Below are positions 18,961 to 29,589 of a stretch of 64,000 nt of DNA, one piece after another (position 1 is the first letter of the stretch; each line of letters starts with the position of its first letter). The DNA is from Methylophilaceae bacterium. Lineage in GTDB: Bacteria; Pseudomonadota; Gammaproteobacteria; Burkholderiales; Methylophilaceae. The notes beneath the pieces are model-generated. The model was not told the DNA's origin. It worked only from the letters and a program-made list of their open reading frames with translations, and did no database searches. The position numbers and the translations under genes are program-made. Location: the NCBI GenBank assembly GCA_028342535.1, contig JAOLWQ010000001.1:248001-312000 (forward strand), written 5' to 3'.

Positions 18961-20723
18961 TTAAAATTAAATCTAGAAAAGAATATTTTGAATTATCAAC
19001 GGCTAGGAGGCGAATAATCTTAATATTTATGCTTGGAGTTTTTGTAATTTTGTTTGCTCAAGCAGTTAAATTAGCTGCTTTTGAAAAAGATAAGTTACAA
19101 AAGGAGTCAAGGCAAAGACAGCATAGGGCATTAGATTTATTTCCATATAGAGGTAAAATTTTAGATCGTAATGGCTCACTATTAGCAGAAAGTACACCAG
19201 TTTATTCAATTATGGCCGATGCAGCTTTAGTAAATTTCAAAGATATAGATCCTATTGCCCAAGCTAAGCTTAATAAGCAAAAGAAGCAGTTAGCGAAGCT
19301 ACTTAGATTAAGTACAAAAGATTTAAATAAAAATCTTAAAGATAAAAGTAAAAGAAATGCTCCTCTTAGAAAAAATATTGCCCCTGATACTAAAATGAAA
19401 ATTATGGCACTTAAAATATCGGGTATTAGTTCAAATAAAGTATATAAAAGATTTTATCCTGAAAATGGACCAGTTGCACATGTTGTAGGATTCACTGGAA
19501 GTGATGGCGTTGGTCAGGAAGGAATAGAAATGTTGATGAATAAAATTCTTGCTGGAGAAAAAGGAAGAATAATTAATCGTATAGATAAGAATAGAAGAGT
19601 AGTTGGAGAAGTTCAACAAATAAAATTACCAAAAGATGGAGAAGATATAAAGCTAACGATTGATTTACGGTTACAAAATGAGGCTTATAACGCCCTTCGA
19701 AAAGCAGTAGAAAAGCATGAGGCAATATCCGGATCTGCTGTCCTATTAGATGCCAAGACGGGGGAAGTGCTTGCAATGACAAACTACCCCTCCTTCAACC
19801 CTAATGGCTATAATAAAGTAGGTGATTTCATAAAGAATCGTGTGGTTACCGATGTGTTTGAGCCTGGCTCAACGATGAAGCCTATTAGCCTCGCTGCAGC
19901 TTTAGAGAGAAAAGTTGTAACTACAAGTACTCTAATTGATACTGGTAAAGGTGCCTATAGATATGAGGGTAAGTTTATACGTGATACGCATCCACATGGA
20001 GAAATAGCTGTAAAAGACATAATTAAGGTATCTTCAAATATAGGCTCAGCTAAAATAAGCGAGAAAGTTAGCTCAAATAATTTAGCCGCAATGTATAGAA
20101 AATTCGGTTACGGGATAAAGACAGGCATTAATTTTCCAGGAGAGGTGAGTGGATCTGTAAGGAATCATACAACCTGGAAAAAAATAGATCATTCGAGAGC
20201 GAGCTATGGATATGGAATGAATTCAACACTTATTCAAACTGCTCAAGCTTATACAGTTTTTGCTAATGAAGGAAAACTAAAACCAATATCTCTAATTAAA
20301 GGAGATGATCCCAAAATAAGTAAAAGAGTATTGTCACCTAAAACAACAAAAGATATGTTGCTTATGTTGGAATCTGTAACTGATGATGATGGAGGAACTG
20401 CACCTAAGGCTAAAGTTTATGGTTATCGAGTGGCTGGAAAGACAGGAACAACAAAAAAATATATGGATGGAGAGTATGTTAAAAATAAATATATTGGGAC
20501 TTTTGTAGGATTAGGGCCTGTATCAAACCCAAGGTTTGTAATGGCAATTATGATTGATGAACCTTTGGCAGAAAAAGGATATTCGGGTGGCAGGTTAGCT
20601 GGCCCTGTTTTTAGTAGAGTTATGTCAAAAGCATTTGAATGGTACAGTATTGATGCTGATGGATTAGAATTAGAGGGTATACAAAATAAAAAAGGGGACT
20701 ATGCTGATAAGTCAAAATTATGA
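18957..20723 (+). CDS. ftsI: Peptidoglycan D,D-transpeptidase FtsI (PBP3)
   Basis: PYRGKILDRNGSLLAESTPVYS, FEPGSTMKPI (SxxK), SSN, KTGTTKK motifs. Confidence 0.96.
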   Translation: MIKIKSRKEYFELSTARRRIILIFMLGVFVILFAQAVKLAAFEKDKLQKESRQRQHRALDLFPYRGKILDRNGSLLAESTPVYSIMADAALVNFKDIDPIAQAKLNKQKKQLAKLLRLSTKDLNKNLKDKSKRNAPLRKNIAPDTKMKIMALKISGISSNKVYKRFYPENGPVAHVVGFTGSDGVGQEGIEMLMNKILAGEKGRIINRIDKNRRVVGEVQQIKLPKDGEDIKLTIDLRLQNEAYNALRKAVEKHEAISGSAVLLDAKTGEVLAMTNYPSFNPNGYNKVGDFIKNRVVTDVFEPGSTMKPISLAAALERKVVTTSTLIDTGKGAYRYEGKFIRDTHPHGEIAVKDIIKVSSNIGSAKISEKVSSNNLAAMYRKFGYGIKTGINFPGEVSGSVRNHTTWKKIDHSRASYGYGMNSTLIQTAQAYTVFANEGKLKPISLIKGDDPKISKRVLSPKTTKDMLLMLESVTDDDGGTAPKAKVYGYRVAGKTGTTKKYMDGEYVKNKYIGTFVGLGPVSNPRFVMAIMIDEPLAEKGYSGGRLAGPVFSRVMSKAFEWYSIDADGLELEGIQNKKGDYADKSKL

Positions 20724-22168
20724 GCAATCAATTAAAAAAGCTATTAACTGAATTTGAATATTTAGAGCAAAATAGTATAAATATCAAAAAAGGCTCAATT
20801 TTTTTAGCTTACCCCGGTGAAATAAAAGATGGACGGCATTATATTAATGAGGCTATAGAAAAAGGAGCTGCTGCAATAATATACGACCCATTAGATTTTG
20901 AATGGGACGCCCAATGGAAATTACCAAATTTACCAGTAAAAAATTTAAAAGATAATATTTCAAATATTGCAAGCGAGTTTTATGATCACCCATCAAAAAA
21001 AATTAATTTAATAGGCGTAACAGGCACTAATGGTAAAACTTCAAGTGTATTTTGGATAAACCAATGCCTTAAAAATTTAGACAGAAAAGCTACAATGATT
21101 AGCACGATTGGTTATGGCTTTATTAATAATTTATACCCAACTAAAAATACAACACCTGATGCAATTGAAATTCAAAAAATAATAAATAATTTTAATATTA
21201 ATAAGGTTCAGGATGTATGTATTGAAGTATCTTCTCATGGGATTAAGCAAGGAAGAGTAGCCGGTATTGATTTTGATGTCAGGGTATTTACGAATCTTTC
21301 TAGAGATCATCTAGATTATCATGACTCTATTGAAAGCTACGCAAATATAAAAAAAGAATTTTTATTGGATGCTAAGAAGGGTAACTTAGTTATAAATATT
21401 GACGATCCACTAGGTAAAAAAATTTTTCAAGAATCAGTATTAGATGAATCTAAAAAAATATCTTTTGGTATAGATAGAATATGCACACTGCAAGCAAAAA
21501 ATCTTGTGACAGAAAATAAAATAACAAAATTTGACTTAATATATCAAGATAAAATTATTGAGGTAACGGCTTCAGTAGTTGGAAGATATAATATCTATAA
21601 TATTTTAGGCGTAATTGGGACTTTGATCTCTTTAGGTCATCAGATAAAAGACATTATTCCAGTATTAAAAATCTTAAACTCAGTTCCTGGAAGAGCAGAA
21701 GAATTAGAAATCGATTTGGATAATTATCCGAAAGTTATTATAGATTACGCTCATACTCCCGACGCTCTTAAAAATATACTAGAGTCCTTGAAAGTTTTAA
21801 AATACAAAAAATTAAATCTTGTTTTTGGATGTGGGGGAGATAGGGATCAAGGTAAAAGAAAAGAAATGGCAGTGATTGTTAATCAATACGTAGATTTTGT
21901 AGTTGTAACTTCTGATAATCCAAGAAATGAAGAGCCAAAGAAAATAATTGATGACATTTGTGAAAGTTTAATTATTCCAAATATTGCAGTAGAGGATAGA
22001 GAGAAAGCAATTAAAGAAGTATTAAAAAATTCTGATATTAATGATGTAATTCTAATTGCAGGGAAAGGGCATGAAACATATCAGGAAATAAAAGGGGTTA
22101 GAAAACCTTTTTCAGATAGGTTAATAGCAAAAAAATATATGGCCAGATACTTTGGAGTAGAAAATTAA
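20720..22168 (+). CDS. murE: UDP-MurNAc-tripeptide synthetase MurE
   Basis: GVTGTNGKTSSVFWI, FTNLSRDHLDYH, DYAHTPDAL, SDNPRNEEP. Confidence 0.96.
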   Translation: MSNQLKKLLTEFEYLEQNSINIKKGSIFLAYPGEIKDGRHYINEAIEKGAAAIIYDPLDFEWDAQWKLPNLPVKNLKDNISNIASEFYDHPSKKINLIGVTGTNGKTSSVFWINQCLKNLDRKATMISTIGYGFINNLYPTKNTTPDAIEIQKIINNFNINKVQDVCIEVSSHGIKQGRVAGIDFDVRVFTNLSRDHLDYHDSIESYANIKKEFLLDAKKGNLVINIDDPLGKKIFQESVLDESKKISFGIDRICTLQAKNLVTENKITKFDLIYQDKIIEVTASVVGRYNIYNILGVIGTLISLGHQIKDIIPVLKILNSVPGRAEELEIDLDNYPKVIIDYAHTPDALKNILESLKVLKYKKLNLVFGCGGDRDQGKRKEMAVIVNQYVDFVVVTSDNPRNEEPKKIIDDICESLIIPNIAVEDREKAIKEVLKNSDINDVILIAGKGHETYQEIKGVRKPFSDRLIAKKYMARYFGVEN

Positions 22169-23510
22169 TATTACATTAAAAAAGATTGTAGAGATTACAA
22201 ATGGCTCTTTTATAGGCCCAGTAGACTTTTTAAAAACTAAGATTTCAACTATCACGATAGATTCAAGAAATGAAAAAAAATGTGACTTATATATTGCAAT
22301 AATAGGAAAGAAACATAACGGTAATCAATTTATAGAAGCAGTACTTAAAAATAGTGCTAAATTTGCAATTATTTCTAACCCTAAATTTCATTCAAAAAAT
22401 ACTATTTTAGTAGAAAGCGGGAATAAAGCATTAGCAAATATCGCTTTATTTATCAGAGATCAAATTAAACCAAAAATAATTGCTATTACAGGAAGTAATG
22501 GAAAAACTTCAACAAAAGAAGTTTTAGTATCTATTATGAATAAATATTTAGGCAAGGATAAATTATTATATACAGCAGGTAATTTTAATAATGATATTGG
22601 GTTACCACTTACACTTCTGAATCTTAAGGAAAGACATAGTCATGCTGTATTAGAATTAGGTATGAATCATGCTGGGGAAATTGCTAAACTTACAAAAATT
22701 GCTAAACCTGATATTGCTTTAATTACCAATATTGGCGAAGCACATATTGAGAATTTTAAATCTAAAGACAATATTGCAGAAGCAAAGAAAGAACTTCTAA
22801 ATAATTCAGATCAACTTGAAACTTCGATATTACCCAGAGATGATGCGTATTATAAATTTTTAGCCAAAGGTAAAAATAATTTAAATAAAATAACTTTTGG
22901 CTTCACAAAAGAAGCAACAATAAACTGTAAGGTATTAACTAGGCAAAAAATAACTATCAGCACCCCCAAAGAAAATTTTGACGTCAAAATAAATTTATTA
23001 GGTAGGCATAATATTAGTAATATTCTTGCTGCATGTGCATGCAGTTATGCTTTAGGCATACCTACAAATATAATTAAAGAAGGAATAGAGGCTGCTAAGC
23101 CATTTCCTGGAAGGCTTGAGATTATAGATAGCATCAGTGAGGCAATTATAATTAATGACAGTTATAACGCTAACCCAAGCTCTATGAGAGAGGCTGTAGA
23201 TGTTTTAGCATCAATGAAAGGAAAGAAAATTTTAGTTATTGGAGATATGGCTGAACTCGGAAACAATACAGATAAATACCATCGAGAGTTGGGTGAGTAT
23301 ATTAAAAAATCTCAAATAGACTTTACCTTAGCTATTGGGAGCCATACAAAAATAACTATGCAACAACTAGATAAAAATGAATTTTGGTTTGACTCGAAAG
23401 AGGCTCTTTTAAGCAAACTATTAAAGATAATAGATTCTAAATCAATTATATTAGTTAAAGGCTCTCGATTTATGAGAATGGAAGAACTTATTAGTAAAAT
23501 TATTTTATAG
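22164..23510 (+). CDS. murF: UDP-MurNAc-tripeptide-D-Ala-D-Ala ligase MurF; track start at 22536 is internal, N-terminus probably begins at non-canonical ATT 22164
   Basis: Continuous in-frame translation upstream of 22536: INITLKKIVEITNGSFIGPVDF...DSRNEKKCDLYIAIIGKKHNGNQF...KIIAITGSNGKTSTKEVL, containing the P-loop; no ATG/GTG/TTG in frame between stop tag (22158-22160) and 22536. Confidence 0.85.
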   Translation: MNITLKKIVEITNGSFIGPVDFLKTKISTITIDSRNEKKCDLYIAIIGKKHNGNQFIEAVLKNSAKFAIISNPKFHSKNTILVESGNKALANIALFIRDQIKPKIIAITGSNGKTSTKEVLVSIMNKYLGKDKLLYTAGNFNNDIGLPLTLLNLKERHSHAVLELGMNHAGEIAKLTKIAKPDIALITNIGEAHIENFKSKDNIAEAKKELLNNSDQLETSILPRDDAYYKFLAKGKNNLNKITFGFTKEATINCKVLTRQKITISTPKENFDVKINLLGRHNISNILAACACSYALGIPTNIIKEGIEAAKPFPGRLEIIDSISEAIIINDSYNANPSSMREAVDVLASMKGKKILVIGDMAELGNNTDKYHRELGEYIKKSQIDFTLAIGSHTKITMQQLDKNEFWFDSKEALLSKLLKIIDSKSIILVKGSRFMRMEELISKIIL

Positions 23511-23519
23511 GAAATAATA

Positions 23520-24623
23520 ATGTTATTAGAATTATTTAGGTGGTTATCTGCAGATATTCAAGGATTTAATGTTTTTAATTATATTTCTCTAAGGGCTGTA
23601 TTGGCTGTCATTACTTCCCTATTAATTTCATTTTGTTTTGGCGGTTGGTTTATTAGGAAGTTAGGTGAATACAGTTTGGGTCAATATATCAGGAATGATG
23701 GACCAGAAGGTCACCTTGTAAAATCCGGAACGCCGACAATGGGGGGAGGGTTAATATTAATTTCAATTATTATTTCAACATTATTATGGGCAGACCTTGG
23801 CAATAGTTATATTTGGCTTTTACTAGTTGTGACCACTTCTTTTGGTTTAATAGGTCTGATTGATGATATTAGTAAGATTCAAAAGAAAAAAGGTGATGGA
23901 ATTACAGCATTTCAAAAGTTTATACTGCAATCAATTATCGGTATTGGAGTTGCCTGCTATTTATTTTTTTCAGCTGGAAGCCCACAAGAAACAAATTTAT
24001 TGATTCCATTTTTTAAAGATTTAAGTATACCGTTAGGTGGGCTAGCTTTTATTTTACTTAGTTATTTAGTAGTGGTTGGAAGCAGTAATGCGGTTAACTT
24101 AACTGATGGGCTTGATGGCTTAGCTATTATGCCAGCTGTTATGGTAATCAGCGCATTAGGAGTTTTTGCATATGTTGAAGGTAATACAATCTTTGCAAAT
24201 TACCTCAGTATCCCATATATTGAAGGAGCGGGTGAGCTGACTATATTTTGTGCTGCATTAGCCGGGGCAGGCTTAGGATTTCTTTGGTTTAATGCATATC
24301 CAGCAGAGGTATTTATGGGGGACTTAGGTTCTTTATCAATTGGAGCTGCAATGGGCACACTTGCAGTGATTGTAAGACAAGAAATTATTTTAATAATTAT
24401 GGCTGGAATTTTCGTGGTGGAAACAATTTCAGTAGTAATTCAAGTTAGTTACTTTAGGTATACCAAGAAAATATCTGGCAAAGGAAGACGGATTTTTTTA
24501 ATGGCCCCGCTTCATCACCACTATGAAAAAAAGGGCTGGAAAGAAACGCAAGTTGTTGTGAGATTTTGGATCATCACTATGATGCTTGTTCTTATTGGCT
24601 TAGCTAGTCTAAAAATTCGTTAA
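23520..24623 (+). CDS. mraY: Phospho-MurNAc-pentapeptide transferase MraY
   Basis: [42 protein letters not shown]. Confidence 0.97.
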   Translation: MLLELFRWLSADIQGFNVFNYISLRAVLAVITSLLISFCFGGWFIRKLGEYSLGQYIRNDGPEGHLVKSGTPTMGGGLILISIIISTLLWADLGNSYIWLLLVVTTSFGLIGLIDDISKIQKKKGDGITAFQKFILQSIIGIGVACYLFFSAGSPQETNLLIPFFKDLSIPLGGLAFILLSYLVVVGSSNAVNLTDGLDGLAIMPAVMVISALGVFAYVEGNTIFANYLSIPYIEGAGELTIFCAALAGAGLGFLWFNAYPAEVFMGDLGSLSIGAAMGTLAVIVRQEIILIIMAGIFVVETISVVIQVSYFRYTKKISGKGRRIFLMAPLHHHYEKKGWKETQVVVRFWIITMMLVLIGLASLKIR

Positions 24624-25957
24624 TGAATGAAAATATCAATCATGTGTTAATTTTAGGCTGCGGGCAAACTGGTTTATCTATTGCGAAATATTTAGATAGC
24701 AATACAAAAATATCTTTTTATGATGAAAGTAAAACAGCTTTGGATAATGCTAGAAATTTATTCGGTACTAAAAAAAATTTATATTTCCTTGGTGACTTAA
24801 AAGAACTACTTTTTGAAAACGTTGATTTTGTTGCAATTAGTCCTGGAGTAGATCCTAGACATCCTTTATTAAAAAGAATGATAAAGAAAGGTGTAACTTT
24901 CCATAATGATATTTCATTATTTTTTGAGAAAAAAAATTTATTAGGAATAAAAGTAATTGCTGTGACAGGCACAAATGGTAAAACTACTGTTTGTTCTATG
25001 ATTGAGCAAATTGCTTTGGAATCAGGATTAAAGGCAAAGGCAGTAGGTAATATAGGACTTCCAATATTAGATATAGATCAAGTAGAAACCCTAGACCTTT
25101 TAATTATTGAATTATCAAGTTTTCAACTGGAATTACTTAATAAGGCAAAAATTGATGTAGGTGTAATTTTAAATATTTCAGATGATCATATGGATAGATA
25201 TGATTCATTTAAACAATATTTTCAAGTAAAAGCAAAATTATTTGACTTAGCAAAAATTAATATTATTAATCGAGATGACAACAAATTAGATGCTTTAATG
25301 CATAAAGCAAATCTATCTTTTGGTATCTCAGAATCTAACAATAAATACGATTATATTTTGTCAGATAATAATCACTCCCCCTCTATAGAAAGAGGAGATG
25401 GGTTTGCTATTGAATTGAATTCTTTAAAGCTGATAGGAGAACATAATAAATTTAATATTATGGCTGCAATAGCATGTATTAAATCTATCTTGCCGAATTT
25501 TAAGCATTTTAAAATTGGTAATTTAAAAGGTGTTAATCATCGGCTAGAGCGTTTAAAAAACCTACAAGGTATTGAGTTTTATAATGATTCAAAAGCAACT
25601 AATGTAAATGCAACAATTACAGCCTTAAAAAGCTTTGATAAAAAAAATATTTTTTTAATTGCTGGTGGCGATAGTAAGAACCAGATTTTAAAACCTTTAG
25701 AAAAGTATTTAAAGCAAGGGGTATCATCTTTGTATTTAATTGGCCAAGATGCACATATATTTGAAGAAAACTTTAATTTTATAAAGTCACTAAAGATTAC
25801 GAGTCATAAGTTGATGAAAGATGCAGTTTTATCTGCTTATGAAGATGCAGAGGCAGGAGATATTGTTTTACTATCGCCTGCATGTGCAAGCTATGATATG
25901 TATAAAAATTATAAAGAGCGCGGCGATGAATATAAATCTATTGTGGAAGAGTTATAG
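24623..25957 (+). CDS. murD: UDP-MurNAc-L-alanine-D-glutamate ligase MurD
   Basis: AVTGTNGKTTVCSMI, ISPGVDPRHPLL, NDSKATNVNAT. Confidence 0.96.
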   Translation: MNENINHVLILGCGQTGLSIAKYLDSNTKISFYDESKTALDNARNLFGTKKNLYFLGDLKELLFENVDFVAISPGVDPRHPLLKRMIKKGVTFHNDISLFFEKKNLLGIKVIAVTGTNGKTTVCSMIEQIALESGLKAKAVGNIGLPILDIDQVETLDLLIIELSSFQLELLNKAKIDVGVILNISDDHMDRYDSFKQYFQVKAKLFDLAKINIINRDDNKLDALMHKANLSFGISESNNKYDYILSDNNHSPSIERGDGFAIELNSLKLIGEHNKFNIMAAIACIKSILPNFKHFKIGNLKGVNHRLERLKNLQGIEFYNDSKATNVNATITALKSFDKKNIFLIAGGDSKNQILKPLEKYLKQGVSSLYLIGQDAHIFEENFNFIKSLKITSHKLMKDAVLSAYEDAEAGDIVLLSPACASYDMYKNYKERGDEYKSIVEEL

Positions 25958-25960
25958 GTT

Positions 25961-27133
25961 ATGAAACTTTTTTCTTCTCAAAAAAATTACAATCTTCCAA
26001 TTTATGATTACAATTTGATATGGGCTACTCTTTTATTATTAGGTATAGGGCTAGTTATGGTGTATTCGGCATCAATTGAGGTGGCGGCTACTGAGCAAAA
26101 ATATGGATATCAACATTATTATTTTTTAGTGAGACAGTCAGCCTATCTTCTGATCGCTTTTATTTGTGGATATATTACATTCTTAATACCGGTTTATTTT
26201 TGGCAGAGATGGGCGCCCTATCTATTTTTAGCAGGAGGAGTTCTTTTAGTATTGGTCTTGATCCCTGGTATTGGTCTAAAAATTAATGGAAGTAGAAGGT
26301 GGCTTTCATTGGTGGTAGCAAATTTTCAACCAACCGAGCTCGTTAAACTTTTTACAGTCATGTATGCATCTGATTATGTTTTAAGAAAATCAAAGCAAAT
26401 GAGGACTATTGTAAAAGGATTCTTACCTATGCTTGGAGTAATGATTGTGACTGGATGGTTAGTTTTTGTAGAGCCTGATCTTGGTGCTTTAATCGTAATT
26501 ACTGCAATTGCAATGGGGATACTTTTTTTGGGAGGGTTGACTTTAAGGGTTATTTTAAGTTTAGCAATATTAGCTCCAATTGGGGTATGGGGAGCAATTC
26601 AAATTTCACCCTATAAACAAGCAAGAATACAAGGATTTTTAGATCCATGGAGCCCAGAAAATGTATTCAATTCCGGTTATCAAACAACGCAAGCACAAAT
26701 GGCTTTTGGTAATGGTGAATATTTTGGCACAGGAATAGGAACTAGTTCTGCAAAACTTCAATTTTTACCTGAAGCACATACAGATTTTATTATGGCAATT
26801 ATTGGAGAAGAATTTGGCTTATTCGGGGTTGCAATCGTCCTATGTTTATTTGCATTTCTAATAGTAAGAATGTTTGGTATTGCGAAGGAGTCAATTAAAA
26901 ATAATAAATATTTTGCGGCTTTAATGGCTCAAGGGATAGCTATATGGTTTTCGATTCAATGCACAATTAATATAGCTGTAAATTTAGGATTATTTCCAAC
27001 CAAAGGTTTAACACTGCCATTACTCTCTTTTGGGGGCAGTAGCATCTTAGTGAGTATTATTGCTATAGCTATTGTGCTTAGAATTGATCATGAAAATAGA
27101 AGAAATTTACGGGGACAACATTATAATAAATAA
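25961..27133 (+). CDS. ftsW: Lipid II polymerase FtsW (SEDS family)
   Basis: SEDS membrane protein with NGSRRWLSL, FQPTELVKL, FLPEAHTDFI, GLTLPLLSFGGSS. Confidence 0.96.
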   Translation: MKLFSSQKNYNLPIYDYNLIWATLLLLGIGLVMVYSASIEVAATEQKYGYQHYYFLVRQSAYLLIAFICGYITFLIPVYFWQRWAPYLFLAGGVLLVLVLIPGIGLKINGSRRWLSLVVANFQPTELVKLFTVMYASDYVLRKSKQMRTIVKGFLPMLGVMIVTGWLVFVEPDLGALIVITAIAMGILFLGGLTLRVILSLAILAPIGVWGAIQISPYKQARIQGFLDPWSPENVFNSGYQTTQAQMAFGNGEYFGTGIGTSSAKLQFLPEAHTDFIMAIIGEEFGLFGVAIVLCLFAFLIVRMFGIAKESIKNNKYFAALMAQGIAIWFSIQCTINIAVNLGLFPTKGLTLPLLSFGGSSILVSIIAIAIVLRIDHENRRNLRGQHYNK

Positions 27134-27143
27134 ATTTAAGGTA

Positions 27144-28220
27144 ATGGTTGCTGCTGCGGGAACAGGTGGTCATATATATCCAGGCCTTGCAATTTCAGAA
27201 TATTTTTTGGAGCAATCTATTCCTGTTTCATGGGTCGGAACACCAAAAGGCATGGAAAATAGTTTGGTAGATAAATATAAAATTCCTTTTTATTCAATAA
27301 GCATTTCTGGAATTAGAGGTAAGGGTTTGTTACCTTGGATCAACCTCCCATTTATGCTGTTCAAATCAATACTTCAGTCTATAAAGGCATTAAGAACGGA
27401 AAAACCAAATTTTGTAATAATAATGGGCGGCTATATAGGTATACCAATGGCAATCGCATCTAAAATACTAGGAATACATTTAATTATTCATGAGCAGAAT
27501 GCTGTACCAGGATTATCAAATAAAGTAATTTCTATCTTTGCTAATAAAATATTTTGTGGATTTAAAAATAGTTTGAAGAAAGCGAAAGTAATAGGAAACC
27601 CAATAAGAAAAAAAATATTGAATATTAGCAATCCTCAGCAAAGATTTAAAAATAAAAAAGGCCCACTAAATATTCTTATTTTAGGAGGGAGTTTAGGCGC
27701 AAGTACTTTTAATAGTTTGTTGCCTCCAATCTTGAATAAATTTAATAGTGAGCAAGTATCAATTATTCATCAATCAGGAGAAAAGCACTATGAAGAATTA
27801 ATGAGAACATACAAGAGTTTAGCAATTGGTGAAGTTGAAAAAAATCCCCCTTGGTTATTGAGTACAGAAAAATTTATATACGATATTGAGGAAAAATATG
27901 AATGGGCGGATATTGTTATTGGTAGATCTGGAGCACTTACTGTATCAGAATTTATGGAAGCAGGTATTGCATCAATATTAATACCTTATCCTTATGCAGT
28001 TGATAATCATCAGTATCATAATGCAAAAATATTAGAAGATAAAAAATCAGCTATTATTATTAATGAAAACGAAATTAACAATAAACTTTTACAAATACTT
28101 AAAAAAATAAATAGAAAAGAATGTTTTTTGATGGCATTAAGAGCAAAAAAAAATAAATTAAATTCGAATGTAGCTAATAAAATATATTTATATTGCAAAG
28201 AAATAAATAATGAAAAATAA
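27144..28220 (+). CDS. murG: UDP-GlcNAc transferase MurG
   Basis: MVAAAGTGGHIYPGLAISEYF, HEQNAVPGLSNK, GGSLGA; ATG at 27144 preferred over the track start 27072 inside ftsW. Confidence 0.95.
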   Translation: MVAAAGTGGHIYPGLAISEYFLEQSIPVSWVGTPKGMENSLVDKYKIPFYSISISGIRGKGLLPWINLPFMLFKSILQSIKALRTEKPNFVIIMGGYIGIPMAIASKILGIHLIIHEQNAVPGLSNKVISIFANKIFCGFKNSLKKAKVIGNPIRKKILNISNPQQRFKNKKGPLNILILGGSLGASTFNSLLPPILNKFNSEQVSIIHQSGEKHYEELMRTYKSLAIGEVEKNPPWLLSTEKFIYDIEEKYEWADIVIGRSGALTVSEFMEAGIASILIPYPYAVDNHQYHNAKILEDKKSAIIINENEINNKLLQILKKINRKECFLMALRAKKNKLNSNVANKIYLYCKEINNEK

Positions 28221-29586
28221 AATAAAAAATATACATTTTGTAGGTATTGGGGGCTCTGGCATGAGTGGTATTGCTGAAGTTATGCATAATTTAAAATTTA
28301 ATGTTCAAGGTTCAGATCTTGGAAAGTCAGAATCAATTCGACACTTAAAAAAAATAGGTATAAAAGTTTTTAATAAACACCTGGAAGAAAATATTAAAAA
28401 TATAGATGTACTCGTTGTTTCAGCGGCTATTTTAGAAAAAAACCCTGAAGTTAAGGCAGCAAATAAACAAAAAATACCAATTATTCCAAGAGCAGAAATG
28501 TTATCTGAATTAATGAGATTTAAAAAAGGTATTGCAGTCGCAGGTACACATGGAAAAACTACTACTACTAGTTTGATCGCATCAATACTATCTGAGGGCA
28601 AACTTGATCCAACATATGTAATTGGGGGCAGGCTTAATTCAATGAATGCAAATGCGAAACTTGGTGATAGTAATTTAATGATTGTTGAAGCAGATGAATC
28701 AGATGCATCATTTCTTCATTTAAATCCTGTAAATGCAATAATTACTAACATTGATAATGATCATTTAGGAACATATCAAAACAATTTTGAGATTCTCAAG
28801 CAAACATATATAGACTTTGCTCATCAAGTACCATTTTATGGGACAATTTTTTTATGTGCAGATGATAAGCATGCTAAAAGTATTATGGCAAAAATTTCGA
28901 GACCAATAGTCACATACGGTTTAAAAAATAAAGTCGATATTCAAGCAGTAAATATCAAACACACAGGTAATATGGTGAACTTTGATGTGATAGACAAAAA
29001 GTATGGTCACAATGAATTTAATATTACAATTAATTTTCCTGGAGAACATTTTGTAAGAAATACTTTGGCGGCGATAGCAATTGGATTAGAGTATGGCGTT
29101 TCAAAAAATAATATACAAAAGGCCCTTACTAATTTTAAGGGCGTAGCCAGAAGATATGAAATTTATAACAATGTTCTTATAGAAGGTAAAAGAATTAAAG
29201 TTATAGATGATTATGGTCACCATCCAACAGAGATTGAAGCAGTATTAAGAGCTACAAAAAAAGGGTTTAGGAATAAAAAAATTAATTTAGTATTTCAGCC
29301 ACACCGATTCTCTCGAACTAAAGACTGTTACGAAGAGTTTATTAGGGTTTTAAAAATTCCAGATAAGATATTTATTTTCGATATCTATTCGGCTGGAGAG
29401 ATAAATGATAAAAATATTTCAACAAAAATTCTAATGAAATCAATGAAACATAAAGCAATGCATTACTTACCTAATTTTAAGACAGCAAAAAATATTGTAG
29501 CTAACTTAATTGAAGATGATTCAATTCTGATAATAATGGGCGCTGGATCAATAGGAAATTTTACCCAACAAATTATTGAAAAATAG
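28210..29586 (+). CDS. murC: UDP-N-acetylmuramate-L-alanine ligase MurC
   Basis: IHFVGIGGSGMSGIAEV, GTHGKTTTTSLIA, DDYGHHPTEIEAVL. Confidence 0.97.
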   Translation: MKNKIKNIHFVGIGGSGMSGIAEVMHNLKFNVQGSDLGKSESIRHLKKIGIKVFNKHLEENIKNIDVLVVSAAILEKNPEVKAANKQKIPIIPRAEMLSELMRFKKGIAVAGTHGKTTTTSLIASILSEGKLDPTYVIGGRLNSMNANAKLGDSNLMIVEADESDASFLHLNPVNAIITNIDNDHLGTYQNNFEILKQTYIDFAHQVPFYGTIFLCADDKHAKSIMAKISRPIVTYGLKNKVDIQAVNIKHTGNMVNFDVIDKKYGHNEFNITINFPGEHFVRNTLAAIAIGLEYGVSKNNIQKALTNFKGVARRYEIYNNVLIEGKRIKVIDDYGHHPTEIEAVLRATKKGFRNKKINLVFQPHRFSRTKDCYEEFIRVLKIPDKIFIFDIYSAGEINDKNISTKILMKSMKHKAMHYLPNFKTAKNIVANLIEDDSILIIMGAGSIGNFTQQIIEK

Positions 29587-29589
29587 AAT

